Made by a program: the position numbers and the translations under genes. 64,000 nt of DNA, from the NCBI RefSeq assembly GCF_000761485.1, contig NZ_JPMX01000084.1:1-64000 (forward strand), in the 5' to 3' direction. The stretch's first letter is position 1, and the number at the start of each line of letters is the position of its first letter. Source of the DNA: Modestobacter caceresii. Lineage in GTDB: Bacteria; Actinomycetota; Actinomycetes; Mycobacteriales; Geodermatophilaceae. Shown one piece after another: positions 33,565 through 42,023 of this stretch. The notes beneath the pieces are model-generated. The model saw nothing but the letters and a program-made list of their open reading frames with translations, made no database searches and was not told the origin of the DNA.

Positions 33565-36500
33565 TCAGGCCACTGCAAGCTCGGTGAGGTCCTCCTCCGG
33601 TAGGGCGCACTGGACGCGCGCGACATGGCCGCGGCTGATGTAGAACCCACGGCCTGGCGGAAATGAGGCGCGATTGACGCGCGGGAAGGTGGTCTTGAAG
33701 ATGTTGTCGCCGTCGGTCTGCTCGGGCTGCAGGGCGATACCGTGCCGTCCTTGCTTGACGAGTTGGAGAAGACCGAAGCCCGGCGTCATTGCACTGGTGT
33801 CGCCATCGGCGACGAGGAGCGCCCCTGCTTTTCGGACGGTCTTGATGAGTTGCTGGAGTGGCGCGTCGGCGGGGGTGTTGAGGAACTCGGGCAGGTTCTC
33901 CACCACAACGATGGTTGCGGCGTCCGACGTCTCGCTGAGCCGGCCGGTGATGTCCTTGACGAGGGCTGCAATCTTGTCGACGTCGTGCGCAAACTCGTCC
34001 CAGCACAGCTGGCCTAGTAACGGTGACGGACCAACGCCGAGGTACACGCAGCTTCCCCGGCCGAGGGCGCGGCGGTAGGACAACGTCAGCGTCGCTAGCA
34101 GCGACGTGCGCCCGCTTCCCGGTGGACCGGTGACGAGCAGCGTCCCCGATGGAGTGAAGCCCGCCGCCTCGAGAGACAGATCCTCGATACCCAGGGCCGG
34201 CAGGCCGGCGACCTGCACCGGAAGTTGGTTTAGGGTCACGCGTTCCGGCAGCCGTCCTATGGGCGGCGGCTTCGCCGAGCGCCACGGCGCATCGGCTCCC
34301 AGTTCGGCGGCCAACTGCGTGACGTCCTTCGCCTGCTGAGTGGTGCTCTGAGAGCCACCCAGGACCGCGACCTGCACCTCATCGCCGTCCAGGAACCCTC
34401 GCCCGGCAGGAGTATCAGTAGTGAATGCGCCGTGCGGGATTCGCAGCAGAACGGCCTCGTTACCATCACCGGCGAGGCGCAACACGAGCCGACGCTGCAC
34501 CAGTGCAGCGAGGCCGGCGGGCAGGGCGGTGGACCGGTCGGCGGACAGGACGACGTGTACCCCGACTGCACGCCCGTCGGCGACGATGCTCTGGAACACG
34601 TCGAACCAGCGCGCCTGCAGTCCGACCTCATACGCCGAACGGAATGCACCGAGGCCGTCGACGAGCAGCAGCACCCGAGGCTCACTCGGGTGACCCGCGA
34701 GCTGGCGGTACTCGACGAGGGTGCCCGCCGACACCTTGGCGTAGCGCACCGCCCGCTCGTCGACGAGCTCACGCAGCATGCGCAGGAGCCGCACGACCCG
34801 CTCGTCATCGTCACCGGCAACGATGGCTCCGACGTGCGGCAACCGGCACGAGTCGGCGCCGCCGTTCCCCTCCTCCGGCGTTTGTCCGGACGGGTGCGGG
34901 TCGAGCATCCGCAGGCCCTGGGCGCCGAAATCCAGCCCGTACACCTGGCAGGGACCGCCGTCGGGGCTGCGGGCGGCCGCGAGCGCGAGGGTGCGCAGGA
35001 ACGCGCTCTTGCCCGACCCGCCGGTGCCGAACACCGCCATCGCGCCGTCCCGGTCCGGCAGGAAAGAGGCGAGAATCCGCCGCTGCTGGGACGGATCGTC
35101 CTGCACCCCGAACACGAGTCCAGTGTCGGAGCGCTGCTGCGGCGGCTCGTGCAGCAGGTAGGGGTTCTCCCCGCTGAAGAGCTCCTCCAGGCTGTACACC
35201 GGCTCGAGCTCGGGCAGCCAGGGACGGCGAGGATCCGGGATCTCGGCATCCGTGTGCGCCTGCTTGATGCTGCTGACGAGCCGGCCGAGGTCCGTCTCCT
35301 CCTCGCCGCCGTCCTTGCTGCCGCGGTCCGGTGTCTCGGTCTGCTCGCTCGCTGACGGGGCTGGCTCCCATTCGGCGCCGGTGCCGAACGGCCGCTCCAG
35401 GATGGTGATCGGTGGCGCGGGCGGCGTAGCTGGCGTCCGGCCGCCGACGTAGGCGGCCTGGAATGCGGTGACTCGGCCGGGCCCGAGCTTGGCCATGGCC
35501 CGGCCGGGCAGCGCCGGGTCGAAAGTGGCTGCGTCGGGGATCCCCAGTACGTCGTTGCTGTCTTCGGTGTCGGCAAGCCGCAGTGCAATGCGCAGATTCG
35601 TGTTCGCTCGCAGGCTCTCCCGGATGACCCCGGCCGGGCGCTGCGTGGCGAGCACCAGGTGCAGGCCGAGTGAGCGGCCGCGCTGCGCCACGTCTACGAC
35701 CCCGTCGATGAACTCCGGCACCTCTTTAGCCAGCGCGGCGAACTCATCCACGACGATCACCAGGCTCGGCGGCCGGCCCGGCACACCACGGCGCTCCAGG
35801 TCCAGCAGGTCCTTGGCCTTGTGCTCGCGCAGCACCTCCTCTCGGTATCGGAGCTCGGCGCGCAGCGAGGTGAGTGCGCGACGCACCAGGTGCGGATTCA
35901 GGTCGCTGACCAGGCCGACGGAGTGGGGCAGTCGGACGCACTCGCCGAACGCCGCCTCTCCCTTGTAGTCCACGAACAGGAAGGTGACCCGCGCCGGGCT
36001 GTGCGCCGCGGCCATCGCCGCGACCCAGGTCTGCAGGAATTCGCTCTTGCCCGCGCCGGTGGTGCCTCCGACCAGGGCGTGCGGGCCATGCTCTCGTAGG
36101 TCCAGGACGAACGGCTGCCCGGCGCCGACCCCCACGGTCGCGCGCAGACCGGTCCTGCTCCGTGGCCGCGCTCGACCGGATCCGTCCCCGCTGGGAAGGG
36201 ACCCACCGATCCGCCACTGATCCACCACCGCCTCGGGAGCGTCGGCCAGCTCAGGACCGAGTAGCGGCAGCAGCGCAGCGGCTGACGGGAGGTCTGACTG
36301 GTCCTGCACCCGTGCGCCGGCGTCGACCAGCGGCGCCAGCGACCTGCCGAGTGTGTCCGCCTCATCCGCCGCTAGTCGCTCGGGCTGGACGCCGCCGGTG
36401 CGCCGACCGGAGAGGACGAAGCCGACCGAGGTCGCCTCGCCCTCGCCCTGGATCTCGACGAAGGAGCGGCAGGCTGCGGGCAGCCGCTCCACGGAGGAGG

Positions 36501-38076
36501 CGAGCCACAGCAGGTGAACTCCGACGGCAGGCCCGAACTCGGCTAGAGCCACCAGGCGGCTTCGCTCCACTGGAGCCGCGTCCTCGACCAGCAGCACCAC
36601 CGCGGGCAGGACATCGCTGCCCTTGGCCGCACGACGGGACTGGACGAGCTCCTCGAGCGCCGCGACCAGCCGGGCCACTGGCGGCGCCCCGGCGGCCAGG
36701 TGATCGACCGGTAGCGGGCTGTGCTCGCTGAGGGTGTGTGGCAGCCACCTCAGCCACCGCCAGTCACTCACAGTTTCGGTCGACACAACGGCTGCCAGCA
36801 CGACCTCGGCCGGGCTGTGGCGACAGGCGAGCTGGGCCACCAGCGCCCGCATCGTCGCGACCGCCGACGACCGCTTTCCCGCCACCCCAGCCGATCCGAC
36901 GACCGGCAGCTCCGCCACGAGCGGCACGCTGTCGACAGTTACCACGCTGTCCTGCAGCTCGAGCAGCTCCTGCCACAGGTCTGCATTGGCGGATCGCCTA
37001 CTTGGCAGCTTGACGCTGCTGCGGGAGTCGGCTCTACCAAGGCCGAACCTCAGCTCCAGGAAACCGGGCCGGTCCGGCCGCGCGGACCACAGCACCGGGG
37101 AGCGCGTCCTTGCCGCACGCGTCAGCTCGGCCGTCGCCGGATGCTCGGCCCGGCGTCCCGCCTCCTCGGTCTCACGGGCAGCGGCCAACTGGGCGCGTAG
37201 GCGGTCCACGGCTGCCCGGTGGCGGTGCACCGCTTCCTTGTGGTCGCGGCGCACCATCCACCGGCGCTCCAGCACGCTGCCCGCCATCAGGATCGGGCTC
37301 AGCGCCAGGAAAAGGAGCGTCACCGCCCGCCCGGTGATGATGTACAGCGCGGGCCCCAGCAGCAGCGGCGCGAGGAACGGCGTCCACGGCACGGGCTGGC
37401 GTGCCGGTGGCGCCGGTGGCTCGGGCGCCTCGAACTCCGTTCCCTCGTAGCGGGCCTCGAGTCGGGGCGAGCGGTTGAACAGCTCGCCGTTGCCCTCCGG
37501 GTCCGGGGTCGCCGCGCCACCGTGCACCACACGAATGGCCGTGTCGCCGAGCACCACCAGGTCATCCGGACGCAACAGCGCTCGATCGACGCGCTGCCCG
37601 CCGAGCAGCACTCCATTGGCTGAACCGAGATCCATGATCTCGACCATGTCGCCCACGACGAGCTGCGCGTGTCGCCGCGACACTTTCGGATCACGCAGCT
37701 GGACCGTTTGACTCTCATCGCGTCCGATCGAGCTGACGCCACTCTGCAAGGGAATGGGATTGACGCCAGCATCCGGTCCTGACACGACCACGAGATGAGC
37801 CCTAGCCTCAGCACCCGGGGCGCCGGACCTAGAGTCCCTCCCTTCGACGGCACGCACGCGGGCACCGCTCTGCAGCCGCGAGTCGGCCACCGACAAATCC
37901 GCGGGCAGAAGGACGCCGCTCAGCGCCATCGTCGGAAGCGCCAGCTTTCGGCCCCCGGAAGGATTCCGCTCAGCCAGGGCTTGGGCGAGCTGACCCACCG
38001 TGACCGTCGCGTCCGCCGTCACCAGGAGGTCAACCGGGCCGCCGCTACCCCGGTCGTAGGTGAGGGTCAGCCGCAC
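33565..38076 (-). CDS. EssC/EccC-like type VII secretion ATPase with N-terminal FHA domain
   Basis: 1503 residues from GTG 38076 (GGGAG five bases upstream); in-frame GTG codons at 38100 and 38088 are alternatives. Order of parts: a ubiquitin/YukD-like N-terminus (1-77), an FHA domain (about 92-182) with all phosphothreonine-binding residues (GRD, SRRH, SANG), two membrane helices (about 234-270) and three FtsK-type ATPase modules. Module 1 has Walker A GGTTGAGKS (about 670-678) and Walker B VIVVDE; module 2 has GTGGSGKS but VDG in place of Walker B; module 3 has GPPGSGRTS with Arg for Lys. It is the motor for the adjacent WXG100 protein and toxin. No other type VII component is present. Confidence 0.92.
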   Translation of the reverse strand: MRLTLTYDRGSGGPVDLLVTADATVTVGQLAQALAERNPSGGRKLALPTMALSGVLLPADLSVADSRLQSGARVRAVEGRDSRSGAPGAEARAHLVVVSGPDAGVNPIPLQSGVSSIGRDESQTVQLRDPKVSRRHAQLVVGDMVEIMDLGSANGVLLGGQRVDRALLRPDDLVVLGDTAIRVVHGGAATPDPEGNGELFNRSPRLEARYEGTEFEAPEPPAPPARQPVPWTPFLAPLLLGPALYIITGRAVTLLFLALSPILMAGSVLERRWMVRRDHKEAVHRHRAAVDRLRAQLAAARETEEAGRRAEHPATAELTRAARTRSPVLWSARPDRPGFLELRFGLGRADSRSSVKLPSRRSANADLWQELLELQDSVVTVDSVPLVAELPVVGSAGVAGKRSSAVATMRALVAQLACRHSPAEVVLAAVVSTETVSDWRWLRWLPHTLSEHSPLPVDHLAAGAPPVARLVAALEELVQSRRAAKGSDVLPAVVLLVEDAAPVERSRLVALAEFGPAVGVHLLWLASSVERLPAACRSFVEIQGEGEATSVGFVLSGRRTGGVQPERLAADEADTLGRSLAPLVDAGARVQDQSDLPSAAALLPLLGPELADAPEAVVDQWRIGGSLPSGDGSGRARPRSRTGLRATVGVGAGQPFVLDLREHGPHALVGGTTGAGKSEFLQTWVAAMAAAHSPARVTFLFVDYKGEAAFGECVRLPHSVGLVSDLNPHLVRRALTSLRAELRYREEVLREHKAKDLLDLERRGVPGRPPSLVIVVDEFAALAKEVPEFIDGVVDVAQRGRSLGLHLVLATQRPAGVIRESLRANTNLRIALRLADTEDSNDVLGIPDAATFDPALPGRAMAKLGPGRVTAFQAAYVGGRTPATPPAPPITILERPFGTGAEWEPAPSASEQTETPDRGSKDGGEEETDLGRLVSSIKQAHTDAEIPDPRRPWLPELEPVYSLEELFSGENPYLLHEPPQQRSDTGLVFGVQDDPSQQRRILASFLPDRDGAMAVFGTGGSGKSAFLRTLALAAARSPDGGPCQVYGLDFGAQGLRMLDPHPSGQTPEEGNGGADSCRLPHVGAIVAGDDDERVVRLLRMLRELVDERAVRYAKVSAGTLVEYRQLAGHPSEPRVLLLVDGLGAFRSAYEVGLQARWFDVFQSIVADGRAVGVHVVLSADRSTALPAGLAALVQRRLVLRLAGDGNEAVLLRIPHGAFTTDTPAGRGFLDGDEVQVAVLGGSQSTTQQAKDVTQLAAELGADAPWRSAKPPPIGRLPERVTLNQLPVQVAGLPALGIEDLSLEAAGFTPSGTLLVTGPPGSGRTSLLATLTLSYRRALGRGSCVYLGVGPSPLLGQLCWDEFAHDVDKIAALVKDITGRLSETSDAATIVVVENLPEFLNTPADAPLQQLIKTVRKAGALLVADGDTSAMTPGFGLLQLVKQGRHGIALQPEQTDGDNIFKTTFPRVNRASFPPGRGFYISRGHVARVQCALPEEDLTELAVA

Positions 38077-38527
38077 GCCTGCTCCCACGTGCCGGCACAC
38101 CTAGCGGCAACTGTTCCCGCACCTGGGGTCCGCGGCGTCGGCTGCGGCCGGCCGGCCGTCAACCGACGCCCAGCCCAGCGCGGGCCCGCCGTACGTACGC
38201 AACCTCGGATCGGGTGCGCTACCCGTCGGGGCTTCTCCTGCCTACCGCACGATTTCACGGGCAGTTCCCTTGGTGCCGGAGGCGGGCTCGCTGGCGCAAC
38301 GTACAACCCACGGGCAGCAAGCGAAAGACTCCCGTGCGTGGCTGCTGAGATCACCGGCCCACCGAGGCCTGCAGCGGCAGGAACGACCGCACATTCGAGA
38401 TGACCGTCGCGCTCGGCCCGTGGGCGCACGGCGCAGCTGTTGCTGCACGCCAGGGCGCAGCCTCTTACCGGCGTCCAATCTCATGCGTACCGTCGTGCGC
38501 CTCGGTGGCTCAGGGGGAGGTCCTGCC
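38077..38527. other. Divergent control region between essC-like and kinase genes
   Basis: About 450 bp with no convincing gene. It must carry the promoters of both. The kinase start is backed by GGGGGAGG eight bases before GTG 38528. I see no clear operator; a near-palindrome CGTACGTACG lies at about 38191. Confidence 0.5.
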
Positions 38528-40318
38528 GTGGCGAACGTGGACCCGGTATCCCTCGGCGACTTCCGGCTGCTCCAGCTGCTCGGGAAGGGCGCGAGCGGTC
38601 GGGTCTACCGCGCCGTGCACACAAGGGACGGCACAATCCATGCTGTCAAGGTCCTGCGCGACGACCTCGATGACCCGACCGCAATCGTGCGATTCGAGCG
38701 GGAGGCCCAGGCCCTCGTAGGCCTCGAGCACCCCGCGCTGGTTCGTGTCGAACGGTTCCTGGTGCACGAGGACCGTGCGGCCATCGTCATGGAACTGGTC
38801 CACGGCCCGAACCTGCGCGAACATCTCAACGAGCGCGGTCCCCTGCCCCCCGCCGTCAGCTGCAAGATCGCAGCCCAGGTCGGGCGAGGGCTGGCAGCAG
38901 CCCATGCCGCCGGCGTCGTGCACCGTGATTTGAAGCCCGAGAACGTGCTACTGGAACCCGGCGAGCGCGAGATCCGCGCGAAGGTCAGCGACTTCGGCGT
39001 GGCCCGGCTAATCAATGCCGCCACGGTGACGCGCACCAAGCACGTGGTGGGAACCCCGGCCTACATGGCGCCCGAGTGCGCCGCAGGTGTCCCCGTGACG
39101 TCCGCCGTTGACGTTTATGCGCTCGGTGTCGTGCTTTTTGAGATGGTCGTGGGCTGGCGGCCGTTCCGTGGCGACACCCTTATGGCGGTTCTTAGGCAGC
39201 ACGAAGCCGCACCGCGCCGCCAGCCGGCCGGCATCCCCGACCCGCTGTGGGCTGTACTTGATCAGGCTCTCGCGGTCCAGCCCCAAGCCCGGCCGGACGC
39301 CGCTGCTTTGGCCGGGCAACTGGAACAGCTCAGCGCCACACTCGCGGGCCTTCCAGCCGCTCCGGTCACCGACCCACCGCCACCGGAGGTCATCACGCCG
39401 GCCTCCCAGATGCTGACCGAGGTCGCCCGGGTCGGCGAGCCGCCGCCGGCGAAGAAGCAGCGCTCGGGCCGGCGTCGTGCGGCGGCGGCTGGCGCAGCCG
39501 CACTGACCCTCGCGGGCTCCGCAGGTCTCGCCGTCCTGGTAGCCCACGGTCAAGCAGGAGAGGCGGCCACGTCCCAGCGCGCCGGTAGTACGCCGCCCTC
39601 TGTCGCCCGTACCAGCGAGCTGCCCGCTACAGCTAGCGAGCCCACCGTGAGCGAACCGGCCGCTATCGAACCTACTCCCGTCAATCCATCCCCTGAGGAG
39701 CAGATTGCCCCCCAGGCCTCGGCAGGGCCGGAGCCGCCAGGGCCGACGGGGCTGGTAGAGCCGGAGCCGACAGGGCCGACGGGGCTGGTAGAGCCGGAGC
39801 CGACGAGGCCGGCAGAGCCGGAGCCGACGAGGCCGGCAGAGCCGGAGCCCACGGGGCCGACAGGGCCGGCAGAGCCGGAGCCGACAGGGCCGGCAGAGCC
39901 GGAGCCGACGGGGCCGACGGGGCCGGCAGAGCCGGAGCCGACGGGGCCGGCGGAACCGGAGCCGACAGGGTCGCAGCCGGAATCGTCCGCGACACAGCCA
40001 TACACAGCCGAGCAGATTTGCGGCTCAGGATTCAGTGTGGCCTACTACTTTACATTGCCGCTCAGCGTTAATTACTTCCTTTGGAATTCGGGCATGGGTC
40101 AAGCTTGTGTCGTAACCCTTAAGGTGGCAGACGTAGGTCAGTCAACGCCGATAGCAGCCTTTATCCAGCTGGATGGAAGTGATCGCATTAGCGACAGCGG
40201 GTTATATCAATACTACGCGGGCCCCATCTTCGCTAATGTATTGGGGTGCGTTACATGGGGTGGCTCCGATGCCTCGATGAGCTATGAAACACCTCCCGAT
40301 GCGTACTGCAACAACTGA
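38528..40318 (+). CDS. Membrane Ser/Thr protein kinase (PknB-like) with extracellular domain
   Basis: 596 residues from GTG 38528. Complete kinase domain: glycine loop GKGASGRVY (19-27), Lys41 in HAVKVL, catalytic Asp134 in HRDLKPEN, DFG at 155-157, and GTPAYMAPE. After a linker comes one membrane helix (about 317-339), a proline-rich spacer of tandem EPEPTGPTGPA-type repeats (about 400-483, DNA 39727-39975) and a 110-residue outer domain with four cysteines (ICGSG, GQACVV, LGCVTW, AYCNN), probably two disulfides. That outer domain is encoded by DNA near 48% GC (40021-40080 by hand count), far below its surroundings. Divergent from the FHA-EssC gene, it may phosphorylate a type VII partner. 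Confidence 0.92.
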   Translation: MANVDPVSLGDFRLLQLLGKGASGRVYRAVHTRDGTIHAVKVLRDDLDDPTAIVRFEREAQALVGLEHPALVRVERFLVHEDRAAIVMELVHGPNLREHLNERGPLPPAVSCKIAAQVGRGLAAAHAAGVVHRDLKPENVLLEPGEREIRAKVSDFGVARLINAATVTRTKHVVGTPAYMAPECAAGVPVTSAVDVYALGVVLFEMVVGWRPFRGDTLMAVLRQHEAAPRRQPAGIPDPLWAVLDQALAVQPQARPDAAALAGQLEQLSATLAGLPAAPVTDPPPPEVITPASQMLTEVARVGEPPPAKKQRSGRRRAAAAGAAALTLAGSAGLAVLVAHGQAGEAATSQRAGSTPPSVARTSELPATASEPTVSEPAAIEPTPVNPSPEEQIAPQASAGPEPPGPTGLVEPEPTGPTGLVEPEPTRPAEPEPTRPAEPEPTGPTGPAEPEPTGPAEPEPTGPTGPAEPEPTGPAEPEPTGSQPESSATQPYTAEQICGSGFSVAYYFTLPLSVNYFLWNSGMGQACVVTLKVADVGQSTPIAAFIQLDGSDRISDSGLYQYYAGPIFANVLGCVTWGGSDASMSYETPPDAYCNN

Positions 40319-40826
40319 CCGCGGACACGGCCGACGCAGGCAGCTCATGCCGCCTGGCCGGCACCACGGGCTCGACCGCTGTGGCCGAATCCGATGGAAG
40401 GTCCGATGCTGATCCGGTCGCCGTCCTCGATGCCGGCAAGTCCAGAGCCCGTCAGGGTCGCGGGGTGGCAGTCCTGCGCCTGCAACTGGCCAGGCCCATG
40501 ACCAGAGGGCAACCGGTGGAGGATCGGATCAGGATCGCCCGGATGACGGTAAGGCTATAGAGGGCCTCGTGGGCCAAGCGGACACGCACGAGCCGGTGTC
40601 CCCCGGCTGGCAGCGCCGTACTCGTGGCGACCGTGCGCGAGGCCGTCCATCGCTTCACCTCCGACTGCTGCAGCGACGACATTGCCCTACTCGCCGTCCG
40701 TGCCGAGCCCCTGAACAAAAGGCACTTACCGTTTGGGACACGGCGTCGCACGCCGGAACCCACCTCCGCTACAGGCGGGCCGAAGAGGAGCGGGACGCCG
40801 CTCGCCGCCATCGCGAGCGCCGAGTT
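40319..40826 (+). pseudogene. Gap holding a remnant of a SpoIIE-type PP2C phosphatase
   Basis: The only recognisable part is 40603-40722: PAGSAVLVATVREAVHRFTS and then CCSDDIALLAVRAEPLN. This fits the C-terminal tail of RsbU/SpoIIE phosphatases, where a DD(I/V)ALL motif supplies a metal-binding Asp. The rest of the phosphatase is gone and 40319-40602 is unrecognised. A phosphatase beside a Ser/Thr kinase would be a logical pair, but this is only a fragment. Confidence 0.4.
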
Positions 40827-40942
40827 GAGGCACGCGGAAGGCACGGCATCCGCATGACATGGCGCGGACCAGCATAGATGGCGCTTGGAGTCCCAAGCCT
40901 TCCAAGCTGGCCATGCCGGTTCGATCCCGGTCACCCGCTCCA
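40827..40942 (+). repeat. tRNA-Gly(TCC) 3'-fragment unit, copy D (putative att site)
   Basis: GAGGCACGCGGAAGGCACGG starts at 40827 and CCTTCCAAGCTGG 71 bases later at 40898, ending CACCCGC-T-CCA at 40942. Its T-arm differs from A-C (GCCGG / CCGGT instead of GCGGG / CCCGT) yet still pairs, so it descends from a functional tRNA-Gly variant. No hairpin follows, unlike A-C. It marks the right edge of the accessory region. Confidence 0.83.
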
Positions 40943-41148
40943 GCGCGCTGACCGGCGCACGCGGCACACACATGGAGGCCGAGCCGGCAACGGCAGCCGT
41001 CCCAGCTGCTCGAGCAGGTCTTCATGAGCGGGCGCATGCGTCCACCCGGCGCGGTCGACGAAGAAGCCGGCGTCCGCTACGCCGTCGTCCTCCGGGACCT
41101 CTGACCCGTCGGGTGGGTGCGCGAGCCGCGTAGCCCCCACACGACAGC

Positions 41149-41949
41149 TCAGGCTCTGCTGACCTCGACCTGGACGTCGTCGGAACTGTCGTCCACGGAG
41201 ACGAATCCGGACACCTGCTGCGCCTCGGGGAGCCCAGGCACGTAGGACCAGAGCAGGTCCTCGTACCGCCGGCCGCCCACGGTCAGGTGCTGGTAGGTGG
41301 CGATTCCCTTGTACGGGCAGACCGTCCGCGTGTCGGAGTCGCTGAGCCCGGCGACGTCGAACACCTCCCGGGGCAGGTACCAGCGCACCGGCAACCCCGT
41401 CTCGAACAACGCGACGGCGCGGTCGGTCTCGGCGACGACAGCGCCGCCGACCCGGACGGTGACCCGGCGGCTGCTGCGTCGGGTGTCGACCCGGTGGAAC
41501 GGGTCGCGAGGGTGCCCGAGGACCTGCTCGTCCTCCTCCAGCCAGGCATCCAGCCGGTCGAAGTAGACGGCCATCAGCCCGGCGAGCTCGGGTACGGCGG
41601 GCAGCGGATCGGGATAGGACCAGACCGCATCGACCTCCGTCCGGTCGCCGACGGTCAGCGTCCAGTAAGCGGCATCGCCCTTGAACGGGCAGTGCGTGCT
41701 GGTGTCGGTCGGCGTCAGCAGGTCGGTCCGGACATCGTCGCGGGGGACGTACCACTGGGGCATCAGCCCCGTCTCGTGCAGGAGGACCGCCCGCTCGGTG
41801 TCCAGCACCGTCTCGCCGTTCACCACGCCGCGCACCCGCTTGCCGGCTTCGTGCGAGTAGAGCAGGTGTGCCGGCGCCGCGGAGAGATCGGCGTTGAGGC
41901 GGTTGCGGTTGGCCGCGGCCAGCGGTCCGATGCCCATCGTCAGCGACAT
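41149..41949 (-). CDS. Tandem DUF427-domain protein (paralogue)
   Basis: 266 residues, the same length as the paralogue at 15467-16267. Both domains are canonical here: PQWYVPRDDVRTDLLTPTD with STHCPFKGDAAYW, and VRWYLPREVFDVAGLSDSD with RTVCPYKGIATYQ. The linker contains DEQVLGHPRDPFHRVDTRRS, which matches DEEVFVHPRDPYTRIDVLRS in the other copy. Enzymatic role unknown. It stands alone next to repeat copy D. Confidence 0.9.
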   Translation of the reverse strand: MSLTMGIGPLAAANRNRLNADLSAAPAHLLYSHEAGKRVRGVVNGETVLDTERAVLLHETGLMPQWYVPRDDVRTDLLTPTDTSTHCPFKGDAAYWTLTVGDRTEVDAVWSYPDPLPAVPELAGLMAVYFDRLDAWLEEDEQVLGHPRDPFHRVDTRRSSRRVTVRVGGAVVAETDRAVALFETGLPVRWYLPREVFDVAGLSDSDTRTVCPYKGIATYQHLTVGGRRYEDLLWSYVPGLPEAQQVSGFVSVDDSSDDVQVEVSRA

Positions 41950-42023
41950 GTCCTCCAGTCTCGAGGCTCACCACCCCGCGTGCCCACTCGAACCCAGCAA
42001 CGCCTCACGGCCGAGAGGGTCGG

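Noticed and set aside
39727-39975. Possible CRISPR-like or minisatellite array
   Set aside because: The repeats are in frame and encode the EPEPT-type proline-rich spacer of the kinase; there are no unique spacers of constant length.
41024-41105. Short frame ending EEAGVRYAVVLRDL near repeat copy D
   Set aside because: Only 26 codons, no ribosome-binding site and no recognised motif. It could be a remnant, but I cannot support it.
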